Part shown: piece after piece, positions 21,976-31,413 of the stretch
How positions within the stretch are numbered: position 1 is the first letter of the stretch
Layout: every line of letters starts with the position of its first letter
Source: Pseudomonas sp. Teo4
Lineage (GTDB): Bacteria > Pseudomonadota > Gammaproteobacteria > Pseudomonadales > Pseudomonadaceae
DNA length: 64,000 nt
Assembly (NCBI RefSeq): GCF_034387475.1
Contig: NZ_JAXCIL010000001.1
Location: forward strand, 992,001-1,056,000
Direction of reading: 5' to 3'
The notes under the pieces: model-generated
What the model was told of the DNA's origin: nothing
The model's database searches: none
The model's input: the letters and a program-made list of their open reading frames with translations, nothing else
Translations under genes and position numbers: made by a program

Positions 21976-23327
21976 ACCCACGGCCCCGGGGTCGTCAAAA
22001 AGGCTGGCGCCCCCGAATCACCATCACCCGCTGGATTGCCCTGACCACGCTGGCGGCGATGCTGACGTTGCTGGGGCTAAGGGGTGTGTTCAGTCTTGTG
22101 CTGGAGAACTGGGCGCAGCCTCCCTTGCAACAAAGCGGCATTCTCGAGCGTCTGGCCATCGTCACTCGCATGCTCGATGCGGCGCCTGTCGAGCAGCGTG
22201 CGGTGCTGGCGCAGGCGGCCAACGACGGTTCATACGATGTGCAATGGCTGCGTACTTTCGATCAGGCGGGTCTCCCGCCGTTGAACAACACCGAACTCAA
22301 CAAAAGCGGGGCTATTCTGCGTGGCCTGTTGGGGCGGCCAGATGCCGCCATGAAAGCGTATGGGCCGGAGGACTTGCCGGACAATTCAGCCGTGCAGGGC
22401 TATGCGTTGATGGTCCAGCTGTCCGACCGTTCCTGGGTGCTGTTCCACACCACGTCACGCAACTGGGGCCTGGACGAACTGCCACGCTACCTGATCATTC
22501 TGGTGCTGATGCTGTCATCCAGCGTTGTCGTGGCGCTGTTGGCCGGTCGCTACCTGGCCAACCCACTGGAGCGCTTCGCCGAGGGGGCGCGGCGGTTCGG
22601 CAAGGATTTCAATGCACCACCGATTCCGGTGGTCGGCCCCCATGACCTGCGTCAGGCGATTCTTGCGTTCAACGCTACCCAAGCCCAGCTCAAGCATTTT
22701 CTCAACGACCGCACGCAGATGCTGGCGGCCATCTCCCACGACCTGCGTGCCCCCCTGACGCGGATGCGCCTGCGCGGTGAGTTCATCGAGGATGCCGAAC
22801 TGCAAGCCAAGCTGTTCAAGGATGTGGACGAGATGGAGGCGATGGTCAACGCCGCACTGGAGTTCTTCCGGGACGAAGCGCGGTTCGAGCAGACCACGGC
22901 GTTTGACTTGGGCGAGCTGCTGCAGACGGTGGTGGACGACTTCAAGGATGCCGGTGTTGAGGTGGCCTTCGACGGCCCGCGTCGCTGCGTTTATGTCGGC
23001 CGGCCGGTGGCGCTCAAACGGGTGCTGGTCAACCTCATCGACAATGCCGCGAAGTATGGGCGGGAGCCAGCGCTGCAGCTACGGGCGGGTTCTGATGAGC
23101 TTGAGATTTGCGTGCTCGACCGTGGGCCGGGTATTGCGCCGGAGTTGCACGAGCAGGTTTTTGCGCCGTTCTTTCGCATCGAGGGCTCGCGCAACAAGCA
23201 TACCGGTGGTGTGGGGCTTGGGCTGTCGACGGTGCGTGCGATCGTACTGGAGCAAGGTGGCAGCGTGACGTTGGCCAACCGCCCGGAGGGCGGGCTGCAG
23301 GTCAATGTCACGCTGCCTGTCGGCTGA
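21972..23327 (+). CDS. Sensor histidine kinase (EnvZ-like architecture)
   Basis: The 451-residue inner-membrane kinase partners with the preceding regulator. One transmembrane helix lies near residues 20-45. A periplasmic sensor of about 125 residues follows, then a second transmembrane helix (YLIILVLMLSSSVVVALLAG) and a HAMP linker. The H-box is ISHDLRAPLTRMRL with His256. The ATPase domain carries NLIDNAAKYG and GGVGLGLSTVR. The stop codon abuts the stop of the next, convergent gene with no spacer. The signal sensed cannot be deduced. Confidence 0.92.
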   Translation: MNPRPRGRQKGWRPRITITRWIALTTLAAMLTLLGLRGVFSLVLENWAQPPLQQSGILERLAIVTRMLDAAPVEQRAVLAQAANDGSYDVQWLRTFDQAGLPPLNNTELNKSGAILRGLLGRPDAAMKAYGPEDLPDNSAVQGYALMVQLSDRSWVLFHTTSRNWGLDELPRYLIILVLMLSSSVVVALLAGRYLANPLERFAEGARRFGKDFNAPPIPVVGPHDLRQAILAFNATQAQLKHFLNDRTQMLAAISHDLRAPLTRMRLRGEFIEDAELQAKLFKDVDEMEAMVNAALEFFRDEARFEQTTAFDLGELLQTVVDDFKDAGVEVAFDGPRRCVYVGRPVALKRVLVNLIDNAAKYGREPALQLRAGSDELEICVLDRGPGIAPELHEQVFAPFFRIEGSRNKHTGGVGLGLSTVRAIVLEQGGSVTLANRPEGGLQVNVTLPVG

Positions 23328-23792
23328 TCAGAGCCCCAGGTCGCTCAGGCCTGGGTGGTCGTCCGGGCGTCGGCCTAGCGGCCAGCGGAATTTACGGTCG
23401 GCTTCGGCGATGGGCAGCTCGTTGATGCTGGCATGACGATTACGCATCAACCCGTCTTCGGCAAATTCCCAATTCTCGTTGCCGTAGGCGCGGAACCACT
23501 GGCCGCTGTCATCGCGGTATTCGTAGGCGTAGCGCACGGCGATGCGGTTGTCGGTGAACGCCCACAGCTCCTTGATCAGTCGGTACTCCAGTTCACGGTT
23601 CCATTTGCGGGTCAGGAAAGCCTGGGCCTGCTCACGGTTGCTGGCGAACTCGACGCGGTTGCGCCAGTGGGTGTCCAAGGTATAGGCAAGCGCGACCTTT
23701 GCCGCATCGCGGCTGTTCCAGCCGTCCTCGGCGAGACGGACTTTTTCGACGGCCGAGGCGTGGGTGAACGGGGGCAGTGGCGGGCGGGACAT
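23328..23792 (-). CDS. NTF2-like protein of the DUF1348 family
   Basis: A 154-residue cytoplasmic protein with the DUF1348 pattern: [20 protein letters not shown], a segment rich in W/R/N (WRNRVEFA), [18 protein letters not shown] and [13 protein letters not shown]. The fold is the SnoaL/NTF2 cone. No function is established. It is convergent with the kinase gene and ends exactly where that gene ends. Confidence 0.85.
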   Translation of the reverse strand: MSRPPLPPFTHASAVEKVRLAEDGWNSRDAAKVALAYTLDTHWRNRVEFASNREQAQAFLTRKWNRELEYRLIKELWAFTDNRIAVRYAYEYRDDSGQWFRAYGNENWEFAEDGLMRNRHASINELPIAEADRKFRWPLGRRPDDHPGLSDLGL

Positions 23793-23958
23793 CGTGGTAC
23801 TCCTCAGGTGACGGTGCGTGATGGAGGCTACTATTGCCCGCCGTGCAGGAGAATCCGCATGCACAGCACTTCATAGTTGCAGTTGCCGAAATAGTCCTGC
23901 GCTGGCGTTTTGCCCAACCGCAGCTAGTGTCACAGGTTTGTGCACCGAGGCTTCCACC

Positions 23959-24432
23959 ATGATCAGGACGACAATGGCAGGCATAGGGTTGCTTGCGGTG
24001 AGCCTGGCAGCGCCGGCAATGGCTGGCGAGCGCGAGGGCGATTACTGGTATGTGCAGACCAGCGCCTACACCAAGCACTGGACCCACGACCCTGACCATA
24101 ACAACCATCAGCAGCTGGTCGGCATCGAGCGTATCTACACCGATGGCCTGCTGTGGGGGGCGGCGACCTTCAAGAACTCGTTCTATCAGCGCTCGTACTA
24201 CGCGTATCTGGGCAAGGTCTGGGAGCATGAGCGCTACCCGGTGTATGTCAAGCTCAGTGCCGGGTTGATCGAGGGGTACAAAGGTGAGTACGACGACAAG
24301 ATCCCGCTTAACCACCTGGGCGTGGCCCCGGTGATCATTCCTGCTTTCGGCGCCCATTGGGGGCCGGTGGGGGCGGAGTTCGTCGTACTGGGCGCGGCGG
24401 CGGGGATGATCAACGTGGGGCTGCGCTTTTGA
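23959..24432 (+). CDS. Secreted or outer-membrane protein of unknown function (157 residues)
   Basis: The protein has a signal peptide (MIRTTMAGIGLLAVSLAAPA, cleaved near AMA) and an aromatic-rich mature part with alternating Tyr/Trp (DYWYVQTSAYTKHW, NSFYQRSYYAYLGKVW), ending in a hydrophobic strand with terminal Phe (INVGLRF). That ending is typical of small outer-membrane beta-barrels. Pseudomonas homologues are often labelled sn-glycerol-3-phosphate transporter, which I do not trust. A lipid-modifying barrel of the PagP/PagL size class is possible. Confidence 0.75.
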   Translation: MIRTTMAGIGLLAVSLAAPAMAGEREGDYWYVQTSAYTKHWTHDPDHNNHQQLVGIERIYTDGLLWGAATFKNSFYQRSYYAYLGKVWEHERYPVYVKLSAGLIEGYKGEYDDKIPLNHLGVAPVIIPAFGAHWGPVGAEFVVLGAAAGMINVGLRF

Positions 24433-24453
24433 CGCAGCCCCGCACGGGCTTGT

Positions 24454-25635
24454 TTATGCGGCGTCGCTCAAGGTTGTGTCGCCTGCCTTGCTGCGCTGGC
24501 CGAGCCAGACCAGCAGCAGCCCAGCGCCCGCCAGCAAGCCACCGGCCATGGGCACTGCGGCATAGCCCATGTCCAGGCTGATCACCGCGCCGCCCAATGC
24601 CGCACCCACGGCGTTACCGAGGTTGAACGCACCTACGTTGATGGACGATGCCAGCCCCGGGGCCTCGCTGGCGGCGATCATTACCCGCATTTGCAGCGGC
24701 GGGACCACGGCGAAGGTGAATACGCCCCAGACCAGCAGGGCGACGGCGGCACCGATATGGCTGGCGAGTACCAGCGGCATCAGCAGCATGATCACTGCCA
24801 GCACGCCCAGGAAGATCTTCGCCGCGCCGTCCAGCGACCAGTCGGCCAAGCGCCCGCCGAGGCTGTTGCCAAGGGTGAACCCGACACCGATCAGCACCAG
24901 CGCGAGGGTGACGAAAGCGTGTGAGGCACCGGTCAACTCGGAAAGTACCGGGGCAACGTAGGTGTACAGGGTGAACATGGCACCTGCGCCCAGTACCGTA
25001 GTGGCCATCGCCAGCAGCACGCTGGGCCGGGCAATGACCGCCAGCTCCTTGCGCACGTGGGGTACGCTGCCACGTTCGCCTTTGGGCAAGGCATACCACA
25101 GGGTCGCCATGGCCAGCAGGCCGAGCACGGCGGTGCCAGCGAAGGCCATGCGCCAACCGACCTGTTGGCCCACCCAGGTGGCAGCAGGCACGCCACCGAT
25201 GTTGGCGATGGTCAGGCCCATGAACATGGTGGCCACCGCGCTGGCCTGTTTGTCCTTGGGCACGACGCTGGCTGCCACCACTGCACCCAGGCCGAAGAAG
25301 GCGCCATGGTTGAGGCTGGTGACCAGACGCGAGGCCAGCAAGGTGTAGTAGTCCGGCGACAGTGCCGACAGCAGGTTGCCCAAGGTGAAGATGGCCATCA
25401 GCGCCATCAACGCGGCGCGTTTGCCGAAGCGGCTGAAAAGCAGGGTCATGATCGGCGCGCCGACCATCACGCCGATGGCATAAGCGGTAATCAGCATGCC
25501 CGCGCTGGGGATGCTGACGTTCACGCCTTCGGCGATCACGGGCAGCAGGCCCATGGGGGTGAACTCGGTGGTGCCGATGCCGAATGCGCCGATGGCGAGG
25601 GCGAATAGCACCCGTTTGGGAGAAAGCGTGCTCAT
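24454..25635 (-). CDS. MFS transporter (AraJ/YdhP-type, DHA1-like)
   Basis: The 393-residue inner-membrane protein has about 12 hydrophobic segments. It begins with a GIGTTEFTPMGLLPVIAEGV segment, typical of the AraJ/YdhP/PbuE exporter group. The cytoplasmic loop motif RFGKRAALM lies between helices 2 and 3. Relatives export sugars, purines or drugs; the substrate here is not predictable. It appears monocistronic with a good ribosome-binding site (GGAG) upstream of the ATG. Confidence 0.9.
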   Translation of the reverse strand: MSTLSPKRVLFALAIGAFGIGTTEFTPMGLLPVIAEGVNVSIPSAGMLITAYAIGVMVGAPIMTLLFSRFGKRAALMALMAIFTLGNLLSALSPDYYTLLASRLVTSLNHGAFFGLGAVVAASVVPKDKQASAVATMFMGLTIANIGGVPAATWVGQQVGWRMAFAGTAVLGLLAMATLWYALPKGERGSVPHVRKELAVIARPSVLLAMATTVLGAGAMFTLYTYVAPVLSELTGASHAFVTLALVLIGVGFTLGNSLGGRLADWSLDGAAKIFLGVLAVIMLLMPLVLASHIGAAVALLVWGVFTFAVVPPLQMRVMIAASEAPGLASSINVGAFNLGNAVGAALGGAVISLDMGYAAVPMAGGLLAGAGLLLVWLGQRSKAGDTTLSDAA

Positions 25636-25734
25636 CAGGAGCTCCGGTTTGAGTATGTGTGAGGCATGAAACTATCGCTGGCTGGCCAGTTTCCACTGTC
25701 CATGTGGAAACAACGGCCTTGTGTTGCCTGTGCC

Positions 25735-25825
25735 GGCCCCATCGCCGGCAAGCCGGCTCCCACATGGACCGCGAGGTTCTCAAAACCATTGCAGTACCTG
25801 TAGCCGGCTTGCCGGCGATGAGGCC
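25735..25825. repeat. Inverted REP pair
   Basis: Units at 25735-25764 and 25797-25825 carry GCCGGCAAGCCGGCT and its complement in opposite orientation, the same type as after icd. They lie between the aldo/keto reductase stop and the MFS start. Confidence 0.8.
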
Positions 25826-25847
25826 AGTGCTGACCGAGAGTGGGCAC

Positions 25848-26651
25848 TCAGTCCCAAGCTGGCGCCAGGCCGTCCGGGCTGACTTCACGGCCGTTGCGCT
25901 CGAGCGTGGCGATGCGAGCCATGTCTTCGTCGTCCAGGCGAAGGCTGCGCGCCAGCAGGTTGCTCGCCAGGTTTTCACGCTTGGTGGAAGACGGAATCAC
26001 CGCATACCCCAACTGCATGGCCCAGGCCAGTGCGACCTGCGCCACGGTGGCCTTGTGCTTGGCGGCGATCTCGGTCAGCACCGGGTCTTTCAGAACTTTG
26101 CCGTAGGCCAGCGTCATGTAGGAGGTGACGGTGATGCCTTGTTCCTTGAGGAATGCGACCAGCTTGCTGTTCTGCAGGTACGGGCTGAGTTCGATCTGGT
26201 TGGTGGCGATTTCGCCTTTTCCGACCACCTCGATTGCTTGTCGGGTCAGCTCGATGTTGAAGTTGGAGACGCCGATCTGACGCGTCAGGCCCAGCTTCCT
26301 GGCTTCAGCCAGAGCGGTCATGTATTCGTTCAACTCCACACCGTTGCCAGGTGCCGGCCAGTGAATCAGTAGCAGGTCGACATGGTCGGTGCGCAGTTTG
26401 CTCAGGCTCTCGCGCAGGCTGGGGATCAGCTTGTCGGCGGCATAGTTGTCGACCCAGATCTTGGTGGTGATGAACAGCTCATTACGCGGCACGCCGCTTT
26501 CGGCGATGGCCTGGCCGACGTCGGCTTCGTTCTTGTAGATCTGTGCGGTGTCGATCACGCGGTAGCCCAGCTCCAGGGCGGACTTGACCGAGTCGATGAC
26601 GGCTTGGCCGGTCAGGCGGAAGGTGCCGAGGCCGAAGGATGGAATGCTCAT
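25848..26651 (-). CDS. Aldo/keto reductase (DkgB/2,5-diketo-gluconate reductase-like)
   Basis: A 267-residue NADPH-dependent carbonyl reductase with a TIM-barrel fold. The catalytic tetrad is visible: Asp and Tyr in [13 protein letters not shown], Lys in FITTKIW and His in [15 protein letters not shown] and the cofactor-binding [14 protein letters not shown] complete the family pattern. The best match is the small DkgB-like subgroup. It is monocistronic. Confidence 0.92.
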   Translation of the reverse strand: MSIPSFGLGTFRLTGQAVIDSVKSALELGYRVIDTAQIYKNEADVGQAIAESGVPRNELFITTKIWVDNYAADKLIPSLRESLSKLRTDHVDLLLIHWPAPGNGVELNEYMTALAEARKLGLTRQIGVSNFNIELTRQAIEVVGKGEIATNQIELSPYLQNSKLVAFLKEQGITVTSYMTLAYGKVLKDPVLTEIAAKHKATVAQVALAWAMQLGYAVIPSSTKRENLASNLLARSLRLDDEDMARIATLERNGREVSPDGLAPAWD

Positions 26652-26847
26652 GGATCTGCTCCTTGACGAAAAGGTAACGATGGTTCGAGTGATGGGCAGT
26701 GTGCGGGTTTCACTGCAAATGATTAAGCGTAGGCGGGGCCAAGGACTTTTGACCTGTGGTCAACAATGATGGGGCATGACATAAGTAGCGCGCCTGCCAT
26801 TGGGCAGGGTGGTTAGCTGGCGGCTTCATTCTCAGGAGCCGTGTGCC

Positions 26848-29800
26848 ATGACCACTGAATCGTCCTGTTTTCGGGATGTCGACACCCTGATCGCCAGCCA
26901 GTTGCCCGAGTGGCTGACCAAAGCCTCGCTGGACCAGCTGAGCTTGTTACGTATCAGCTTGCTGCAACAGCAGCACAGCCAGCATCAGCTGGCCACGCTG
27001 TTCGCGAAGGTGACGCCGCTGGATGCGTTTGCCGAGTCGTTGCTGACCAAGGCATTGAGCAAGAAGCATCTGCCAATCATGGACGTGCGCCAGGCGAAGG
27101 TGCGACGCACCACGGTGTTTACCCCGGCGCCGGTGGGCACCGGGGCGTTGGGCAAGGTCGTGACGGAAGTCTCCGAGTCCAGTCTGCTGGCTGCTGCGTT
27201 GCACAATTTCGCCAGTGTCGAGCAAATACCCACGGGAGCCGTGGTGACCACTTCGCTTGTCGACGCCCAAGACGCGCCACTGGCCTTGAGCGCTGAATCA
27301 TTTACCCGGTTGTGTCGCGACGAGGATGTGGGCGGCCAGTACCAGGTTCACCTTGAGTCGATCTTCCATACATCGCAGGCGTCGTCAGTGTTGGAGCAGA
27401 GCGCTCGGCACAAACTGGAAACAACCTTGCGGCTGGCGGCGCTCAGGGGTGAAGTTGATGAGCAGACGTATTTCCAATGCCTGCCGATGGTCGCCAGCAA
27501 ACCGCATGTGCTCTCGAGCAATGCCCGTCTGGTGCCATTCGACCTTCGTGTGTTGGGTAAGCGAGTGCGGGGTGCCGTGGCATTCGAAGTCCGCCAGCTG
27601 CGCAAGCACAATCCGGCACTGGAGGGGGTGATCTTGTGGGTGCCGGATGATGCGCATGGGCCGTTGCGGCGATACGCCAACTGGGACGCACTGTGGAAGG
27701 CGTTGGGGCGACGCTTCCAGGCAGCGGGGTATGCCGCGTTCTTCCAGCGTTTTATCAGTGAGCGTGACCGCATGGCGTTCAGCCAGGCGTTGGGGCCTTT
27801 GTTGCAGACACAGGCCAGCAATTTGCCAATTTCGCTCAATGGCCATATGCATGCCATCGAGCTGCCGCTGTACCAGCACATGCGAACTGTTCGCGTCGAC
27901 ACCCTGCTGGACGATGCCCGTGTATTGGCGGTTCCTACTGCACAGGTCAAGCAGGACGAGCGTGAGAAGCGGCTGAGTGACTACGCCGATGCCGGCTTGA
28001 ACCTGCTGGGCTTGGCCAGCTTGTTCGTGCCAGTGCTGGGTTTGCCGTTGCTTGGCATCGCGGCTGCACAGATCGCCGACGGCGTGTATGAAGGTTTTGC
28101 CGACTGGACGCTGGGGGATCGCGCGGGTGCTCTGAAGCACTTGCTGGGCGTTGCGGAAAACCTCGCGGCGGGAGTTGCGCTGGTTGCCATTGGCCAAGTG
28201 GCCGGCCGTTTGATCGAGCGCTCGTCCTATGTTGAGCGCCTGGTGCCGGTGCTCAATGGGCAGGACCAACTGCGGCTGATCGATGCAGCTTTGCCCGGTT
28301 ACGCCGTGGCTGATCGGCAACTGTCGATCGGTGAGCGCACTGAAGTAGAGGGAAAAAGCTACTTGCGCACACATCAGGCAACCTACCAAGTGGTCGATGA
28401 TCCACAAGGCAGAGTGCGTATCCAGCACCCGAGCAGGCCAGGCGCATACTCGCCGTGGCTCGACAGCAACGGTGAGGGCGGCTGGCGGCACGATCTGGAA
28501 GCGCCGCAGCATTGGCAAGGTCCGGGCCTGCTGATACAGCGTCTGGCCAGTGACTGGGCGAGTGTCGACGAGCAGACCGCTGAACAGGTGATGCACATCA
28601 CCGGGTTCGACGAAGACCGGCTGCGCCGCCTGCTCCTGGAGCACGCACCGGCGCCGGCCCGTTTGCGCGATGCGCTGCAGCGCTATCAAGCACATGCGCA
28701 GTACCCTGAGTTGCGCGGCGAGTTCTTCGAGCAATACATCGCTGGGCTTGAGGATGTGCCGACACCGGCTGCGCAACGATTACGTCGCGATTTCCCCGGG
28801 CTGACGGCGCGCGGTGCACAGGAAATCGTCGAACACGGGGGCGCCGAAGCGCTCCACAACCTGCTGGTCAGCGGACGGGTGCCGCAGGCGTTGGCCGAAC
28901 AGACGCGCTGGATGCTGCGCGATAGCCGTCTGGACCGTGCCTGCGCCGGCTTCTTCCAAGAGGTGGCGATCAGCGTCGACACCGAACGACTGGCTGTGGG
29001 ATTGACCGGCGAATGGTCGGCCTGGCCAGGTGAGCAACGGATCGAGCTGCGTATTGGCGACACGGCAGGCGAACTGGTTGCCCGCTCGGGCGCAGTAGAT
29101 GCAACGGACATTGGCTATATCATTCGCCAGGGACACCGCTACCAGGCGCTGGATGCAGCGGGCCGTGAGCTTGTTGGCGCAGATCAACATGACAGCCTGT
29201 TCCAGGCTCTTTGGCTGCACCTGAGTGCCGCACAGAAGCAAGCGCTCGGCGATGCGGCCGTTTCGGCTGAGCAACTTCGCCAGGCCTTGGCGTTGCGGGC
29301 AGCAGGGCAACGGGAAGTTGCCGCTCAACAGCTTGGCATGGCCCCGATCGAATCGGGCATGCGGCCACCGGTGCGTTTGGGCGACGGTCGACTGGGTTAC
29401 CCGCTCAGCGGTGGAGACCCCGTCGCCCCCCTGCGAGGGCCGGTGTTGACGACCCTGGATCCGCAGGCTCGCCAATCGGTGCGTGCCGGTCTGCAGCAAC
29501 TGTTTCCTCATCGTCGGGCGGTGGACATTTTTTGGTTGTCCACGCTATTGGCGCAACGGCCAGGGCGTACCCTGTGGGTTGCCTTCAGTGAGCTGGCGGG
29601 GCAGGTACGGCGGCTGGACCAAGCCCTGAGGGTGTGGCAAGGCCCGGTCGACGGGTCGGTGTACGCCAACCGCCGGCGCGCCGCACAACTGATTCTTGAA
29701 GCCTGGCAACCGCCGTACTATGGGCCCGGCGGTGTTGGTTCGCTGGTCATTCACAACATCGCCATGGACCACTGGCCCAGCTTGCCGGCAGATGTGGGCT

Positions 29801-30822
29801 TCGGCCACCTTCATCGCCTGTGTCTGACCAATGCCGGGTTCTCGGAGCTGGACCAGGCTTTCTTCAACCTGTTTCCCAACTTGCAGACGCTCCAGTTAAG
29901 CGCAAACAGGCTGACCCGACTGCCTTCGTTGGCCGGTTTCAGTGAACTGCGCAGCCTGGATGTGCAACGCAACCGGCTGACAACCCTGGAAGGTCTGGAA
30001 CACCTGACGGGGCTGACCCAGCTGGTCGCCAATGACAACGCGTTGGTCTCCTTGCCCGACCTGGGCAGGCTCTCCCGATTGACACGCCTGGACTTGCAGA
30101 GAAACCAGCTGGAGACGGTCGAGGGTGTGCAGCACCTGACGTTGATGACTCAACTGGACCTCAGTGACAACCGACTGGCAGCCCTGCCAGAGCACATCCA
30201 CTGGCTGGTGAGGGTCCGGTACGTCAATCTGAGTGCCAATCGCCTGGCTGCATTGCCCACCGGCATCGGCCGCATGACGGCGTTGACCCAGCTGAACCTG
30301 GCGGATAACCGCTTGAGCGATTTGCCAGTGACGTTCGGTGATCTGGTCAACCTGAGGATCCTCAATCTGCGGGGCAACCGGCTGACGGCCATTCCCTCCG
30401 GGCTCGAACGGCTTCGCGCGTTGCAGGAGCTGTACCTGGCCAACAACCAGGTGGTGATGGACAGCGCAGCGGGGGCGCGTCTGGAGGTGTTGAGTGCGTT
30501 GCGCACCCTGACCCTCAACGGCAACCCGATTGGCACGCTGCCATCGCTGCGCAACCTTGACCAGTTGCAGCGATTGTCACTGCGCGGTACGGGTCTGACG
30601 GAGTTTCCGCTGGCGTTCCTGGACAGCCACCCAGGCCTGTTCGTGGACCTTGCCGAGAACCTGATCGTCGAGTTGAGCGAGCGGGCATTGCTGTGGATTC
30701 GTCAACATCCGACTCGGATCGTTCTCGACGGTAACCCGCTCGATGAAGCGATTCTGGCGCGCTGGCGAGCGGCGGTGGAACGTATAGATACCCTCAGCCG
30801 ACAGGGGCGCAGCGTCGATTGA
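26848..30822 (+). CDS. Very large DUF6543 (dermonecrotic-toxin-like) leucine-rich-repeat protein
   Basis: A 1324-residue protein. The N-terminal two thirds resemble the DUF6543/dermonecrotic toxin region of Pseudomonas effectors and include a hydrophobic stretch around residues 385-460 (LNLLGLASLFVPVLGLPLLG and GVALVAIGQVAG). About a dozen LRRs follow (about 985-1270), of the bacterial LPxLxxLxxL type, e.g. MTQLDLSDNRLAALPEHI. It ends about 55 residues later. The NEL ubiquitin-ligase domain that usually follows in these proteins is absent. No signal peptide is seen, so a type III or other contact-dependent route is possible. The gene is solitary. The ATG at 26848 starts the conserved part. 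Confidence 0.85.
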   Translation: MTTESSCFRDVDTLIASQLPEWLTKASLDQLSLLRISLLQQQHSQHQLATLFAKVTPLDAFAESLLTKALSKKHLPIMDVRQAKVRRTTVFTPAPVGTGALGKVVTEVSESSLLAAALHNFASVEQIPTGAVVTTSLVDAQDAPLALSAESFTRLCRDEDVGGQYQVHLESIFHTSQASSVLEQSARHKLETTLRLAALRGEVDEQTYFQCLPMVASKPHVLSSNARLVPFDLRVLGKRVRGAVAFEVRQLRKHNPALEGVILWVPDDAHGPLRRYANWDALWKALGRRFQAAGYAAFFQRFISERDRMAFSQALGPLLQTQASNLPISLNGHMHAIELPLYQHMRTVRVDTLLDDARVLAVPTAQVKQDEREKRLSDYADAGLNLLGLASLFVPVLGLPLLGIAAAQIADGVYEGFADWTLGDRAGALKHLLGVAENLAAGVALVAIGQVAGRLIERSSYVERLVPVLNGQDQLRLIDAALPGYAVADRQLSIGERTEVEGKSYLRTHQATYQVVDDPQGRVRIQHPSRPGAYSPWLDSNGEGGWRHDLEAPQHWQGPGLLIQRLASDWASVDEQTAEQVMHITGFDEDRLRRLLLEHAPAPARLRDALQRYQAHAQYPELRGEFFEQYIAGLEDVPTPAAQRLRRDFPGLTARGAQEIVEHGGAEALHNLLVSGRVPQALAEQTRWMLRDSRLDRACAGFFQEVAISVDTERLAVGLTGEWSAWPGEQRIELRIGDTAGELVARSGAVDATDIGYIIRQGHRYQALDAAGRELVGADQHDSLFQALWLHLSAAQKQALGDAAVSAEQLRQALALRAAGQREVAAQQLGMAPIESGMRPPVRLGDGRLGYPLSGGDPVAPLRGPVLTTLDPQARQSVRAGLQQLFPHRRAVDIFWLSTLLAQRPGRTLWVAFSELAGQVRRLDQALRVWQGPVDGSVYANRRRAAQLILEAWQPPYYGPGGVGSLVIHNIAMDHWPSLPADVGFGHLHRLCLTNAGFSELDQAFFNLFPNLQTLQLSANRLTRLPSLAGFSELRSLDVQRNRLTTLEGLEHLTGLTQLVANDNALVSLPDLGRLSRLTRLDLQRNQLETVEGVQHLTLMTQLDLSDNRLAALPEHIHWLVRVRYVNLSANRLAALPTGIGRMTALTQLNLADNRLSDLPVTFGDLVNLRILNLRGNRLTAIPSGLERLRALQELYLANNQVVMDSAAGARLEVLSALRTLTLNGNPIGTLPSLRNLDQLQRLSLRGTGLTEFPLAFLDSHPGLFVDLAENLIVELSERALLWIRQHPTRIVLDGNPLDEAILARWRAAVERIDTLSRQGRSVD

Positions 30823-30873
30823 GGTGCCGTTGGGAAGGGGGTGGCGCCATGGGTTTGTCTATGGCGTAAACGC

Positions 30874-30900
30874 AACGGCCCGCCATGAAGGCGGGCCGTT
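30874..30900. terminator. Hairpin between the LRR gene and the DUF934 gene
   Basis: Arms AACGGCCCGCC and GGCGGGCCGTT with a 5-base loop form a very stable hairpin between convergent genes. There is no long T-run, so its role as an intrinsic terminator is likely but not proven. Confidence 0.6.
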
Positions 30901-30918
30901 GCGACAAGCAGTGACGAA

Positions 30919-31413
30919 TCAGCGGCGGCGGAACAGCGGCAGCGGCTCGTCGGTGGCGGCCTGGTAGGTCACCGAGAAGTCCTTCAGGCTTTGCAGCGCA
31001 TCTTCCGGGTCCTTGTCGGCGCGGATGGCAAAGGCATCGAAACCGCAGCGGGCCATGAAGAACAGCTGGTCGCGCAGTACGTCGCCGATGGCGCGCAGCT
31101 CACCCTTGAACTTGTAGCGGTCACGCAGCAGGCGCGCATTGGAGTAGTTGCGCCCGTCGGTGAAGGCGGGGAAGTTCAGGGCGATGACCTGGAAGTGCTC
31201 GACGTCGTCGCCGATTTCTTCGGCTTGTTCGTCACTGTCCAGCCACACGCCCAGGCCGCCGTCGCGGGCCTTGAGCACGTGGGCATGGTCGCGCCACAGT
31301 TGCAGCGGGACGATGTAGTCGTCGCAGTTGGTCAGCTCGTCGAGGGTCGTTTCCTTGGGCAGCAAGTGCCAGGTTTCGTCGACGAGTTGGTTGTTCTTAA
31401 TGATTCGCTGCAT
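30919..31413 (-). CDS. DUF934 protein linked to sulfite reductase
   Basis: The 164-residue soluble protein belongs to DUF934, which is almost always encoded directly after cysI in proteobacteria and is presumed to act in sulfite reduction. FPAFTDGRNYSNARLLRDRY and LRDQLFFMARCGFDAF are typical. It overlaps the 3' end of cysI by 17 bases in another frame, so the two are co-transcribed and probably coupled. The biochemical role is unknown. Confidence 0.9.
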   Translation of the reverse strand: MQRIIKNNQLVDETWHLLPKETTLDELTNCDDYIVPLQLWRDHAHVLKARDGGLGVWLDSDEQAEEIGDDVEHFQVIALNFPAFTDGRNYSNARLLRDRYKFKGELRAIGDVLRDQLFFMARCGFDAFAIRADKDPEDALQSLKDFSVTYQAATDEPLPLFRRR

